The notes under the pieces: model-generated | Told to the model about the DNA's origin: nothing | The model's input: the letters and a program-made list of their open reading frames with translations, nothing else | Databases searched by the model: none | Part shown: in pieces, positions 7,727-17,093 of the stretch | How the letters are laid out: the number at the start of each line of letters is the position of its first letter | Position numbering within the stretch: the first letter of the stretch is position 1 | Translations under genes and position numbers: made by a program | Assembly: GCF_049897565.1 (NCBI RefSeq) | Contig: NZ_JAFCWM010000006.1 | Span: 124,001 to 188,000, forward strand | Source: JAFCUW01 sp049897565 | GTDB taxonomy: Bacteria > Pseudomonadota > Gammaproteobacteria > Burkholderiales > Burkholderiaceae_D | Direction: 5' to 3' | Length of the DNA: 64,000 nucleotides

Positions 7727-10700
7727 ATGAATTTCTCTCGCTTCTTCATCGACCGGCCGATTTTCGCGGCCGTACTGTCGATCATCATATTCGTCGCCGG
7801 CCTGCTGTCGATCTTCAAGCTGCCGATCTCCGAGTATCCGGACGTGGTGCCGCCTTCGGTGGTGGTGCGCGCGCTGTACCCGGGCGCCAATCCGAAGATC
7901 ATCGCCGAAACGGTCGCCGCGCCGCTCGAAGAGCAGATCAACGGCATCGAAGGCATGCTGTACATGTCGTCGCAGTCGACCTCCGACGGCGCCCTGGCGC
8001 TGACCGTCACCTTCAAGGTCGGCACCGATATTGAGACGGCCGAGACGCAGGTGCAGAACCGCATCCAGCGCGCCTTGCCGCGCCTTCCCGAGGAAGTACG
8101 ACAGATCGGCGTCACCGCCGTGAAGACCTCGCCCAACCTGACGATGGTGGTCCACCTGGTCTCGCCGACCGGGCGCTACGACGACCTCTACCTGCGCAAC
8201 TACGCCGTGCTGAACGTGAAAGACCAGCTGGCGCGTATCCAGGGCATGGGCGACGTCCAGCTGTTTGGCGCCGGCGACTACGCGATGCGCGTCTGGCTCG
8301 ATCCGCAAAAAGTGGCGGCGCGCGGCATGACCGCGGCCGACATCGTCGCAGCCATCCGCGAACAGAACGTCCAGGTCGCGGCCGGCGTGATCGGCACGTC
8401 GCCGTCGAAAAACTCCGAGTTCCAGCTCACCGTCAACACCCAGGGCCGCCTGTCGACCATCGAGGAATTCGGCGCCATCATCGTGCGCACCGGTGCCGAC
8501 GGCGCGCTGACGCAACTGAAGGACGTGGCGCGTCTCGAACTCGGTTCCAACTCTTACGCACTGCGCTCGCTGCTGAACAACAAATCGGCGGCGGCGATTG
8601 CTATTTTCGAAGCGCCTGGCTCGAACGCGCTTCAACTGTCCGCCGACGTGCGCGCGAAGATGGCCGAACTGAAGGCCGACTTCCCCGAAGGCGTCGAATA
8701 CAGCGTGGTGTACGATCCGACCCAGTTCGTGCGCGAGTCGATCAACGCCGTCATCCACACCCTGCTTGAAGCGGTGGCGCTGGTGGTACTGGTGGTGATC
8801 ATCTTCCTGCAGACCTGGCGCGCATCGATCATCCCGCTGGTGGCCGTGCCGGTATCGATCATCGGCACCTTCGCGGTGATGCTCGGCTTCGGCTTTTCGA
8901 TCAATACGCTTTCGCTGTTCGGGCTCGTGCTGGCGATCGGTATCGTCGTCGATGACGCCATCGTCGTGGTTGAAAACGTCGAGCGCAACATCGAAGCGGG
9001 CCTCAGCCCGCGCGACGCCACGGTACAGGCCATGAAAGAAGTGAGCGGCCCGATCATCGCCATCGCGCTGGTGCTGTGCGCCGTGTTCGTGCCGATCGCG
9101 TTCGTGTCCGGCCTGTCAGGCCAGTTCTACCGGCAGTTCGCGCTGACGATCGCCATCTCCACCGTTATCTCCGCTTTCAGCTCGCTGACCTTGTCGCCGG
9201 CACTCGCCGCCGCGCTGCTGAAGCCGCACAGTGCCAAGAAAGATCGTCTGACGCGCGGCATGGACAAGGTGTTCGGCGGCTTCTTCGGCTGGTTCAACCG
9301 CTTCTTCGGCCGCACCTCGGTGCGCTACGAAAAAGGCGTCAACGGCGTCCTCAAGCGCAAAACGCTGTCGGTGGCGATCTATGCCATGCTGGCCATCGCC
9401 GCGGTATTCATGTTCAAGGTGGTGCCAAACGGCTTCGTGCCGGCGCAGGACAAGCAGTACCTGGTCGGCTTTGCGCAGCTGCCCGACGCCGCCTCGCTGG
9501 ACCGTACCGAAGCGGTAATTCGCCGCATGTCCGACATCGCCTCGAAAGTGCCCGGCGTCGAATCGTCGATCGCGTTCCCTGGCCTGTCGATCAACGGCTT
9601 TACCAACGCGCCGAATGCCGGCATCGTGTTCACCACGCTCAAGCCGTTCGACCAGCGCAAGGGCAAGAACGAAAACGGCGACGCGATCGCCGCCGAGATC
9701 AACAAGCAGCTTGGCAGCATCCAGGATGCCTTCATCATGGTGTTCCCGCCGCCGCCGGTCAATGGCCTCGGCACCACGGGTGGGTTCAAGATGATGGTGG
9801 AAGACCGCGCCAACGTCGGCAACGATGAACTGTACAAGGCAGTGCAGGCGATGCAGGGCAAGGCGTGGGCCGACAAGAACCTGGCCGGCGTGTTCTCCAG
9901 CTTCCAGATCAATGTGCCGCAGCTGTTCGCCGACGTCGACCGCGTCAAGGCCAAGCAGCTCGGCGTGCCGCTGGCGACCATCTACCAGACCTTGCAGATC
10001 AACCTTGGCTCGCTGTACGTCAACGACTTCAACCAGTTTGGCCGTACCTACCAGGTGCGCGTGCAGGCCGACGCGCCGTTCCGTTCGAAGCCGGAAGACA
10101 TCGCGCAACTGAAGGTGCGCAACGACAAGGGCGAGATGATTCCGCTGTCGTCGCTGATGCGCGTGAAGGACAGCTATGGTCCTGACCGCGTGCAGCGCTA
10201 CAACGCCTACGTCTCGGCCGACATGAACGGCGGCCCCGCGCCTGGCGTGTCGTCCGGCCAGGCCCAGGCCGCGATGGAAAAGATCGCCAAGGACGTGCTG
10301 CCGAAGGGCGTGACGTTCGAATGGACCGAACTGACCTACCAGGACATCTTGTCCGGCAATACGATGATGTACGTGTTCCCGCTGTGCGTGCTGCTGGTGT
10401 TCCTGGTGCTCGCCGCGCAGTACGAGAGCTGGACCCTGCCGCTGGCGGTGATCCTGATCGTGCCGATGTCGATCCTGTGCGCGCTGGTCGGCGTCAAGCT
10501 GACCGGCGGCGACAACAACATCTTCACCCAGATCGCGCTGTTCGTGCTGGTGGGGCTGGCGTCCAAGAACGCGATCCTGATCGTCGAATTCGCCCGCGAA
10601 CTCGAAGACCACGGCCGCAGCGTGGTCGAAGCCGCGCTGGAAGCTTGCCGCCTGCGCCTGCGTCCTATCCTGATGACGTCGATCGCTTTCATCATGGGTG

Positions 10701-10915
10701 TGCTGCCGCTGGTGTTTTCCACCGGCGCCGGCTCCGAAATGCGCCATGCGATGGGCGTGGCGGTCTTTGGCGGCATGCTCGGCGTGACGTTCTTCGGCCT
10801 GTTCCTGACGCCGGTGTTCTACGTCCTGCTGCGCACTTTCGCCAAACGACTCGACCACAAGGTCGAACCTGAAACCAGCGTGGCCGTGGCCGCGCAACCG
10901 GAAGGAGCCATCTGA
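7727..10915 (+). CDS. RND multidrug efflux permease (MexF/BpeF-like, HAE1 family)
   Basis: Proton-driven inner-membrane trimeric pump of 1062 residues, the usual length for HAE1 transporters. It starts with the family signature FFIDRPIFAAVLS. The transmembrane-4 proton-relay aspartates are Asp409 and Asp410 in GIVVDDAIVVVENVE, and the transmembrane-10 KNAILIVEFA motif supplies the relay lysine. Two large periplasmic loops separate transmembrane segments 1-2 and 7-8. Overall likeness is strongest to MexF/BpeF/CeoB. Its final base overlaps the start codon of the outer-membrane factor (TGATG), which indicates tight translational coupling. Confidence 0.95.
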   Translation: MNFSRFFIDRPIFAAVLSIIIFVAGLLSIFKLPISEYPDVVPPSVVVRALYPGANPKIIAETVAAPLEEQINGIEGMLYMSSQSTSDGALALTVTFKVGTDIETAETQVQNRIQRALPRLPEEVRQIGVTAVKTSPNLTMVVHLVSPTGRYDDLYLRNYAVLNVKDQLARIQGMGDVQLFGAGDYAMRVWLDPQKVAARGMTAADIVAAIREQNVQVAAGVIGTSPSKNSEFQLTVNTQGRLSTIEEFGAIIVRTGADGALTQLKDVARLELGSNSYALRSLLNNKSAAAIAIFEAPGSNALQLSADVRAKMAELKADFPEGVEYSVVYDPTQFVRESINAVIHTLLEAVALVVLVVIIFLQTWRASIIPLVAVPVSIIGTFAVMLGFGFSINTLSLFGLVLAIGIVVDDAIVVVENVERNIEAGLSPRDATVQAMKEVSGPIIAIALVLCAVFVPIAFVSGLSGQFYRQFALTIAISTVISAFSSLTLSPALAAALLKPHSAKKDRLTRGMDKVFGGFFGWFNRFFGRTSVRYEKGVNGVLKRKTLSVAIYAMLAIAAVFMFKVVPNGFVPAQDKQYLVGFAQLPDAASLDRTEAVIRRMSDIASKVPGVESSIAFPGLSINGFTNAPNAGIVFTTLKPFDQRKGKNENGDAIAAEINKQLGSIQDAFIMVFPPPPVNGLGTTGGFKMMVEDRANVGNDELYKAVQAMQGKAWADKNLAGVFSSFQINVPQLFADVDRVKAKQLGVPLATIYQTLQINLGSLYVNDFNQFGRTYQVRVQADAPFRSKPEDIAQLKVRNDKGEMIPLSSLMRVKDSYGPDRVQRYNAYVSADMNGGPAPGVSSGQAQAAMEKIAKDVLPKGVTFEWTELTYQDILSGNTMMYVFPLCVLLVFLVLAAQYESWTLPLAVILIVPMSILCALVGVKLTGGDNNIFTQIALFVLVGLASKNAILIVEFARELEDHGRSVVEAALEACRLRLRPILMTSIAFIMGVLPLVFSTGAGSEMRHAMGVAVFGGMLGVTFFGLFLTPVFYVLLRTFAKRLDHKVEPETSVAVAAQPEGAI

Positions 10916-12339
10916 TGAACAAGCTCGCAATGCGCATTGCCCCGTTGCTGGCGGCGCTGCTGCTGGTGGCCTGCTCGAGCACTCCGGTGCTCGACGCGCC
11001 GGCGGTGCCGGTGCCGGCCGCTTTCAAGGAAGCGTCGCAGCCGGTGACGGCCGCCGACGGCACCACCTGGAAAAGCGCCCAGCCGGCCGAGGCGCAAGCG
11101 CGTGGCCAGTGGTGGCTGGCGTTCCATGACCCCGTCCTGAGCGCGATGGTCGACGAGGCCACGACCGCCAACGCCAGCCTGGCCGTTGCCGCGGCGCGCG
11201 TCAAACAGGCGAGGGCGCTTGCCGGCCTCGCCGAATCCGATCGCAGTGTGCAGCTGGGCGCCGCTGTCGGCGCCCAGCGCAGCGGCGCCACGTCGCAGCG
11301 AAGCACGGCGTACCAGGCCAGCCTGTCGGCAAGCTATGAAGTGGACCTGTTCGGCCGTGTGGCCGCAGGCGTGAGCGCGGCGCAGGCCGATGCGTCCGGG
11401 TCCGAAGCGACCTACCGCTCGGTGCTGCTGGCGCTGCAGGCCGACGTCGCCCAGACGTACTTCCGCATCCGCGCTACCGACGCCGAACTGGCGGCGCTGG
11501 CCAAGAGCGTCGACCTGCGCCAGCAAAGCGTGAAGGTCAACCAGAGCCGCTTCGACAATGGCGACATCGGCGAATTCGACCTGGTGCGCGCCAAGACCGA
11601 ACTGGCGGCGGCGCGCGCCGAAGCGATCGGCCTGCAGCGCCAGCGCCTGCAGCTAGAACATGCGCTCGCCGTTTTGCTGGGCAAGCCGGCGGCCGATTTC
11701 GCCGCGCAGTCGAACCCGCTGCTGGAAGCGGCGCTGCTGCCGGCAATTCCGGCCGGGCTGCCGTCGGCGCTGCTGGAGCGGCGCCCCGACATCACCGCCG
11801 CCCAGCGCGCGATGGTGGCGTCGAACGCGCGCATCGGGCAGGCGCGCGCGGCCATGTTCCCGGCACTCGGCCTGTCCGCTGCCGGCGGCGGCGAATCGAG
11901 CGCGCTGTCGAACGTGCTGAAATGGAGCAGCCGCTCGTGGCTGCTGGGCGCGCTGATGTCGGTGCCGATCATCGACGGCGGCCGCAACAAGGCCAACGTC
12001 GCGCGCAGCGAAGCGGTGCTGGAAGAGTCGGTCGCGGCGTACCGGCAGAACGTGCTGGTGGCGTTCGCCGAGGTCGAGGACAACCTGGCCGGCCTGCGCA
12101 TCCTGGCCGGCCAGTCCGAGCAGATCGATGCCGGCGTGGTGCTGGCGCGCCGCTCGGCCGACCTGGCGCAGAAGCTGTACCAGGCGGGCCGTTCGAGCTA
12201 CCTCGACCTGCTCGACGCGCAGCGCAACCTGGCGCTGATCGAACGCAACGCAGCCCAGCTGCGCGGCAGCCAGGCGGTGACAACGGTCGCGCTGATCCGC
12301 TCGCTCGGCGGCGGCTGGGACAACGCCGGCGTCAACTAA
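10915..12339 (+). CDS. RND efflux outer membrane factor lipoprotein (OprM/OpcM family)
   Basis: TolC-like outer-membrane channel of the NodT/OprM lipoprotein group, 474 residues. The signal peptide ends in a LVAC lipobox with Cys20, followed by the family's WWLAFHDPVL motif and two OEP repeats of long alpha-helical hairpins. The ERRPDI motif and SYLDLLDAQRNLALIE near the C-terminus are typical. It completes the tripartite pump and closes the operon. About 130 bp follow before the next gene, and no strong hairpin terminator was seen there. Confidence 0.94.
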   Translation: MNKLAMRIAPLLAALLLVACSSTPVLDAPAVPVPAAFKEASQPVTAADGTTWKSAQPAEAQARGQWWLAFHDPVLSAMVDEATTANASLAVAAARVKQARALAGLAESDRSVQLGAAVGAQRSGATSQRSTAYQASLSASYEVDLFGRVAAGVSAAQADASGSEATYRSVLLALQADVAQTYFRIRATDAELAALAKSVDLRQQSVKVNQSRFDNGDIGEFDLVRAKTELAAARAEAIGLQRQRLQLEHALAVLLGKPAADFAAQSNPLLEAALLPAIPAGLPSALLERRPDITAAQRAMVASNARIGQARAAMFPALGLSAAGGGESSALSNVLKWSSRSWLLGALMSVPIIDGGRNKANVARSEAVLEESVAAYRQNVLVAFAEVEDNLAGLRILAGQSEQIDAGVVLARRSADLAQKLYQAGRSSYLDLLDAQRNLALIERNAAQLRGSQAVTTVALIRSLGGGWDNAGVN

Positions 12340-12468
12340 GCTTTCGGCTGGGCCCCGGCGACGCGTATCGCCGGGGCAGGCCAATCGGTCAAACGATGGG
12401 CGCACGGCAACACAACGTCGTTCCTTGCCTATTGTCGTTATCATCGAGCCATCAACCGAGGAGCAATC

Positions 12469-12789
12469 ATGACAATCAACAAAGACATCGAGCTGGAAGG
12501 CCAGCTGCCGATCCCGACCCATCCAACCGACCCGGCCGCCAAGCGCCACATCGACAAGGTCGTCGGCGAGGAAGTGCTGACGACGCCCGATTACAACGCG
12601 CCGCCGTCGGAAGGCGCGATCAAGTCGACCGGCCCGGCTGGCGATCCTGGCGTCGGCGGCGCCCTCGGCCAGCCGCCGCCGCCGGCGCGCGACACCGGCG
12701 ACATTCCCGGCGGCGACGACGACGCCGAGATGGGCGAGCAGCAGGGCGGCGGCGACGAGATCTCCGACGAGATGAAGCCTCGGCATTAA
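12469..12789 (+). CDS. small acidic low-complexity hypothetical protein
   Basis: A 106-residue protein with no recognised domain, signal peptide or membrane segment. It is rich in Pro, Gly, Asp and Glu, with a GGDDDAEMGEQQGGGDE acidic tail, and is probably disordered. A GAGGAG site close to the ATG and a strong terminator right after the stop support a real single-gene transcript. It follows the efflux operon at 130 bp and may be independent. The function is unknown. Confidence 0.65.
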   Translation: MTINKDIELEGQLPIPTHPTDPAAKRHIDKVVGEEVLTTPDYNAPPSEGAIKSTGPAGDPGVGGALGQPPPPARDTGDIPGGDDDAEMGEQQGGGDEISDEMKPRH

Positions 12790-12807
12790 TCGAAACATTC
12801 CCGGCTA

Positions 12808-12840
12808 GTAAAAAACCCCGCTTCAGTGCGGGTTTTTTAC
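12808..12840. terminator. bidirectional Rho-independent terminator
   Basis: A CCCGC/GCGGG stem with a six-base loop is flanked by A6 on the left and T6 on the right, so it works in both directions. It ends the small acidic gene on the plus strand and the MocR gene on the minus strand, whose last codons lie inside the hairpin. Confidence 0.9.
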
Positions 12841-14322
12841 GTTTGGCGAACCGGTCTCCTGGCCGGGTGCAGCGGCGGCCATCACCGCCGCCAGCGTCCT
12901 GACCGCTTCCTCGATCCGGCCCACGTCGACCTGCGCATATCCAAGGATCAACCCGTTCCAGCCGTTCTTGCGCAGGCCGGACGCATGGGCGCTGAGCGCG
13001 CGCGCGACCACGCCGCGCGCCATCGCCGCCGCGGCGATCTCGGTGTCGACCAGGCGCGGATCGACGAAACGAAACGACAGGTGAATGCCGGCCGAGCTGC
13101 CGTGGATGACGATGTCGTCGCCCAGATGGCGCTGCAGTGCATCGACCAGCGCGTCGCGCCGGCTGCGATACAGCCTTCGCATGCGGCGCAGATGCACGCC
13201 GAACTGCCCGCTACGCAGAAAATCGGCCAGCGCCAGCTGGTCAGCCACGCGCCCGTGCGGCGCCATGCGCGCCTGCACCGCGCGCAAAGGCGCCACCAGG
13301 TTTTCCGGCACCACCATGTAACCGGTGCGCAGCGCCGGAAACATCGTCTTGCTGAACGTGCCCAGATAGACCACCGGCGCGTCGCCCGACAAGCCCTGCA
13401 TTGCCGGCAGCGGCGGGCCCTCGTAGCGGAACTCGCTGTCGTAATCGTCTTCGATGATCAGGGCGCCGCATGCCTTGGCCTGCGCCAGCATTGCAAGCCG
13501 GCGTGGCATGTCGAGCACCGTGCCGGTCGGGTACTGATGCGATGGCGTAATGTAGATGAGCCGCGGCTTGTTCCTGGTCCACTCGTGGGCGCCTGGATGG
13601 ATGCCGTCGTCGTCGACGTCGATGCCGACGGTGCGCAGCTGGGCTGACCGGAACGCCGCCACCGCGCCAAGATAGCCGGGGTTTTCCAGCCACGCGGTGT
13701 CGCCGGCGTCGGCAAAGGTGCGCGCGCAAATTTCCAGGCTTGCCTGCGTGCCGCTGGTGACGAACACCTGGCCGGCATGACAGCGCACTCCGCGCGACGC
13801 CCCGAGATAGGCGCTGATTTCTTCGCGCAGGGCAGGGATGCCGGCCGTATCGGGATAATTGAGCTCGTCGCTGCCCATCGACCGCCAGGCCCGGTCCAGC
13901 GCGCGCCGCCACAGCGCCACCGGAAACGCATCGAGCGCCGGCACGCCTGGCGCAAAGGCGCCTGTGTCCGAGTCGGCTTCGGCCATGGTGCGCACGCCTT
14001 GCATGCGCCGCGCGATGGCGCCGTTGGCCGGCGCGCCGGCCGGCTTGCGTGGCGCCGGCAACGCCAACGCGGCCACCAGCGTGCCGCGCGCGGTCGCCCG
14101 CACCAGGCCTTCGGTCGCCAGCTGGTCGTACGCATACAGCACCGTATTGCGCGCGATGCCCAGCTCGGACGCCAGCGCGCGGCTGGCCAGCAGGCGCGTG
14201 CCGGCAGCCAGGTTGCCGCCGATGATGGCCGCGCGCAGGCAAGCGTGAATGACGCGCTGGCGCGGCCAGTCGGCCATTTGCTGCGTCTGTTCGAAGCTGC
14301 TCAGAAGAACCTTGTAATCCAT
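12823..14322 (-). CDS. MocR/PdxR-type GntR regulator with aminotransferase domain
   Basis: Fusion of an N-terminal GntR winged helix (residues 15-80; ASELGIARNTVLYAYDQLATEGLV) with a class-I aminotransferase-like effector domain (about 120-490). The pyridoxal-phosphate lysine is Lys325 in GTFSKTMFP, and the cofactor-ring aspartate is in the IIEDDYDSEF motif. Such proteins sense PLP or amino compounds rather than catalyse; known members control pyridoxine, GABA or taurine genes. The target is not evident here. The upstream side faces the divergent secreted-protein operon at 14479, a possible target. Length (499 residues) is normal for the family. Confidence 0.9.
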   Translation of the reverse strand: MDYKVLLSSFEQTQQMADWPRQRVIHACLRAAIIGGNLAAGTRLLASRALASELGIARNTVLYAYDQLATEGLVRATARGTLVAALALPAPRKPAGAPANGAIARRMQGVRTMAEADSDTGAFAPGVPALDAFPVALWRRALDRAWRSMGSDELNYPDTAGIPALREEISAYLGASRGVRCHAGQVFVTSGTQASLEICARTFADAGDTAWLENPGYLGAVAAFRSAQLRTVGIDVDDDGIHPGAHEWTRNKPRLIYITPSHQYPTGTVLDMPRRLAMLAQAKACGALIIEDDYDSEFRYEGPPLPAMQGLSGDAPVVYLGTFSKTMFPALRTGYMVVPENLVAPLRAVQARMAPHGRVADQLALADFLRSGQFGVHLRRMRRLYRSRRDALVDALQRHLGDDIVIHGSSAGIHLSFRFVDPRLVDTEIAAAAMARGVVARALSAHASGLRKNGWNGLILGYAQVDVGRIEEAVRTLAAVMAAAAPGQETGSPNVKNPH

Positions 14323-14478
14323 CGCTGCATGCGTCGTCGAATGGTGGAACTGGCAAAGTATAGGCGTATCCGACGCAATTCAGTGGCTCTAAATTTTCAT
14401 GATGGACTGGTGCTACCGGTGGGATACCTTCGTTGATAAGCTGGTGTCTTCTCCCTCGTTTGATTGGTGCCACTCGCG

Positions 14479-15069
14479 ATGAAGCTGATCTTTTTTGGAC
14501 TGTTGGCCGCGCTCTCTTGTGCGGAACCGCCGGCCGCCGCCGAAGCTGCCGCTGACGCCGTGGCCGCGAAGGTGCGCGATGGCCTCCACGATTTCGACGG
14601 CGAGATCGGCGTATGGCAGACCAGGTTAAAGCGCCTGCGCAATCCACTTGGCGGGTCAAGCGAGTGGCTCGCCTACGAAGGTACGACGTTGGTACGGCGC
14701 GCCGTCGACGAACGCGCCAACCTGGTCGAACTGGACGTCAGCGGCGCTGCCGGCAGGATTGCCGGCGTTTCGATGCGGCTCTATCATCCGGCCAGCGGCC
14801 AGTGGTCCCTGCATTTTGCCAATCTCGCCAACGGCGAGATGACCGATTCGATGCAGGGCGCCTTCACCAACGGCCGCGGCGTCTTTTACGGACACGACAC
14901 GGTTGCCGGCCGGCGCGTCTTCGTGCGCTTCCTCGTCATCCCGCAGCACCAGGACCAATGGCGCTTCGAACAGGCCTATTCGGCCGATGGCGGCAAGACC
15001 TGGGAAGACAACTGGATTGCCGTCGACACCAGGTCGGTGCCGGCCGCAGATCAAAAGGTCCGCCAATGA
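14479..15069 (+). CDS. secreted hypothetical protein (DUF1579-like)
   Basis: A 196-residue exported protein. A clear signal peptide (MKLIFFGLLAALSCAEPPAA) is followed by a mature domain with a lipocalin-like pattern: GEIGVWQTRLKRL, alternating beta strands, and a C-terminal WRFEQAYSADGGKTWEDNW. This resembles proteins annotated DUF1579 or hypothetical. I start at the ATG at 14479, which opens the signal sequence. It overlaps the NIPSNAP gene by 4 bp (ATGA) and appears to be the first gene of a four-gene unit running to 16984. The function is unknown. Confidence 0.75.
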   Translation: MKLIFFGLLAALSCAEPPAAAEAAADAVAAKVRDGLHDFDGEIGVWQTRLKRLRNPLGGSSEWLAYEGTTLVRRAVDERANLVELDVSGAAGRIAGVSMRLYHPASGQWSLHFANLANGEMTDSMQGAFTNGRGVFYGHDTVAGRRVFVRFLVIPQHQDQWRFEQAYSADGGKTWEDNWIAVDTRSVPAADQKVRQ

Positions 15070-15815
15070 AGCGCCTCGCTGCCGTCCTCGTATTCCTGTC
15101 CGCTCTCGAACCGGCTTGCGCCGCTCCCAAAATGCCATCAACACCATGCTGCGATGTCGTCGAACTACGCCAGTACATTACCTATCCCGGCAAGCGCGAC
15201 GAACTGATCACAATGTTCGACCGCGATATCAACGATCCGCACCGCTTCACCTGGCTGCGCGGCTTTGCCTCGATGGCCGAGCGCAAGCAGGCACTGGGCG
15301 AATTCTATTTCGGGGCGCTGTGGAAGTCGTGGGCCGGCCGGGCCAGCGCGACCTTGTACGATAACGACGACGTGCTGCTGCTGCATCCGGCCGCGCCTGG
15401 CAGCGCGTTTATCGTCGATCCCGCCATGCGCGCGCCGCGCGACGCAACCGCTTCGCAGGCTGGCTTCGTCGTCGCGACGATCTACTACTCCAAGCAGGAA
15501 GCCGGCGCCGATTTCATCCGGCACTTCGACGCCGACCTGGCGCCGGTATTCACGCGCGGCGGCGCCCGCATCCTGGCGCGCTACGTCAGCGAGAAAAGTT
15601 CCAACACGTTCGAGCGCCTGCCGGTGCGCGAGAACGTCAACGTCTATGTGTGGTTCGCCCATTTTGCCGATCGCGCCGTTTACGAGCAGTACCTTCGTCA
15701 TCTTGCAAATGACCACCACTGGCGCGATGACCTGTTTGCGCCGCTGTACAAGTCGCTCGCGCGCGCGCCGGAAACGCTGATGCTGACGCCGTCAGTACGG
15801 TCGCAGATCCGCTGA
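15066..15815 (+). CDS. secreted NIPSNAP family protein
   Basis: A 249-residue protein with an N-terminal signal peptide (MKRLAAVLVFLSALEPACA) and a NIPSNAP-type ferredoxin-like domain. The family signature VVELRQYITYPGKRDELI is at about residues 35-52, and a second half-domain begins near residue 135. Family members form dimeric alpha/beta barrels; biochemical roles in bacteria are mostly undefined. The reading frame is open upstream, but the ATG at 15066 overlaps the preceding stop and directly precedes the signal peptide, so it is the chosen start. Confidence 0.82.
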   Translation: MKRLAAVLVFLSALEPACAAPKMPSTPCCDVVELRQYITYPGKRDELITMFDRDINDPHRFTWLRGFASMAERKQALGEFYFGALWKSWAGRASATLYDNDDVLLLHPAAPGSAFIVDPAMRAPRDATASQAGFVVATIYYSKQEAGADFIRHFDADLAPVFTRGGARILARYVSEKSSNTFERLPVRENVNVYVWFAHFADRAVYEQYLRHLANDHHWRDDLFAPLYKSLARAPETLMLTPSVRSQIR

Positions 15816-15848
15816 TCGATTACACTTACCCACCACCAGGAGACAACC

Positions 15849-16337
15849 ATGAGCAACAGCGCCGTCAAAGTTATTCCCGAAGGCATGCACAGCCTGACCC
15901 CGTTCCTGATCTGCGCCAACGCGTCCGATGCGATCGATTTCTACAAGCGCGCATTTGGCGCACTGGAAGTGAGCCGCACGGCGCAGCCCGACGGCAAGCT
16001 GATGAATGCGATTTTGCGCATCGGCGACTCCTCGCTGATGCTGATGGACGAAAATCCGCAATGGGGCGCCCTCGGTCCCGGTCTGCTCAAGGGCAGCCCG
16101 GTGAGCCTGCATTTGTATGTTGACGATGTCGACGCCGCGTTTGCGCTGGCCGTCAAGCAAGGCGCCACCGCCAAGATGCCGCCGGCCGACATGTTCTGGG
16201 GCGACCGTTTCAGCGCGCTGACCGACCCGTTCGGCCACAGCTGGTCGCTCGCCACCCATATCCGCGACATGACGCCTGAGGAAATCCAGGCAGCCGCTTC
16301 CTGCGCCGGTTCGGCCTCGGCGGAAGCGCCGCAATGA
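15849..16337 (+). CDS. VOC family (PhnB-like glyoxalase/bleomycin resistance) protein
   Basis: A 162-residue cytoplasmic protein of the vicinal-oxygen-chelate superfamily. It shows the PhnB/YdeI-type pattern: LTPFLICANASDAIDFYKRAFGA at the start (paired beta-alpha module), then SLHLYVDDVDAAFA and a C-terminal RFSALTDPFGHSW motif. Members bind metal and act as glyoxalases, dioxygenases or binding proteins; the substrate is unknown. An AGGAG site precedes the ATG. It overlaps the following glutathione transferase gene by 4 bp, which hints at a shared detoxification role. Confidence 0.88.
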   Translation: MSNSAVKVIPEGMHSLTPFLICANASDAIDFYKRAFGALEVSRTAQPDGKLMNAILRIGDSSLMLMDENPQWGALGPGLLKGSPVSLHLYVDDVDAAFALAVKQGATAKMPPADMFWGDRFSALTDPFGHSWSLATHIRDMTPEEIQAAASCAGSASAEAPQ

Positions 16338-16984
16338 GGGCAGGGCAGCCGCTGCGCCTGATCGGCATGCTCGACTCGCCCTACGTGCGCCGGGTTGCCA
16401 TCGCGCTCGACCTGTTGGGCGTGCCGTTCGAGCACGAATTACTGTCGGTGTTCAGCACCTTTGAGCAATTCCGTGAGATCAATCCGGTCGTCAAGGCGCC
16501 GACTCTGGTATGCGCCGATGGCGCGATCCTGATGGAATCGTCCCTGATTCTGCAGTTCGTCGAGGCCGACCAAGGCCGCTCGCTGTGGCCTGTCGACAAG
16601 GACGAGCGCCGGCGCGCATTCGAGGTGGTCGCGCTGGCGCTGGCTGCCTGCGAGAAAGGCGCGCAGATTGTGTATGAGCGCAATTTGCGTCCGGCGGCGG
16701 CACAGCACGAGCCGTGGGTCGAGCGCGTTACATCGCAATTGCTGGCTGCGTACAGCGCGCTGGAACAGCATGTTGTCCGATCGCCGGCGCTGTTTGCGGA
16801 TTCGACCCAGCACCCTGCGATGACGGCCACGGCGGTCTGGGGTTTCACGCAAGCGATGCTGGGCGAGCTTGTGCCGGCGGCGGATTATCCCGCGCTTGCC
16901 GCGGTGGCGGATCGTACCGAGCAGACCGCGCCGTTTCTGAAGTATCCATCGGGCGGGCCAGGGGTTCCCTTGCATCCGGCGTAG
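16334..16984 (+). CDS. glutathione S-transferase family protein
   Basis: A 216-residue cytosolic transferase. The thioredoxin-like N-terminal domain carries LIGMLDSPYVRRVAIALDLLG, where the Ser of SPYVRR is the likely glutathione-activating residue, followed by the cis-proline segment KAPTLV and the glutathione-contacting ESSLILQFVE. The C-terminal helical domain covers residues 90-215. It probably conjugates or reduces electrophilic compounds. It is coupled to the VOC gene through ATGA. Confidence 0.9.
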   Translation: MRAGQPLRLIGMLDSPYVRRVAIALDLLGVPFEHELLSVFSTFEQFREINPVVKAPTLVCADGAILMESSLILQFVEADQGRSLWPVDKDERRRAFEVVALALAACEKGAQIVYERNLRPAAAQHEPWVERVTSQLLAAYSALEQHVVRSPALFADSTQHPAMTATAVWGFTQAMLGELVPAADYPALAAVADRTEQTAPFLKYPSGGPGVPLHPA

Positions 16985-17093
16985 CATCGCCAGACCCTTC
17001 GCGGCGAATCCGTGGCAGTGTTCGACGTCAAGCCGCGGCTGGGCCTGAGCGCTGAGCCACGCCATGGCAGACAAAATCTCCAATTGACGCCTA

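Noticed and set aside
9116..10930. 604-codon frame opposite the RND pump
   Set aside because: No recognisable protein features, and the composition is that of an antisense frame; the pump on the plus strand is certain.
17000..17093. Possible gene remnant on the minus strand after the GST gene
   Set aside because: A short protein-like stretch is visible, but it is too brief and matches no family I can name.
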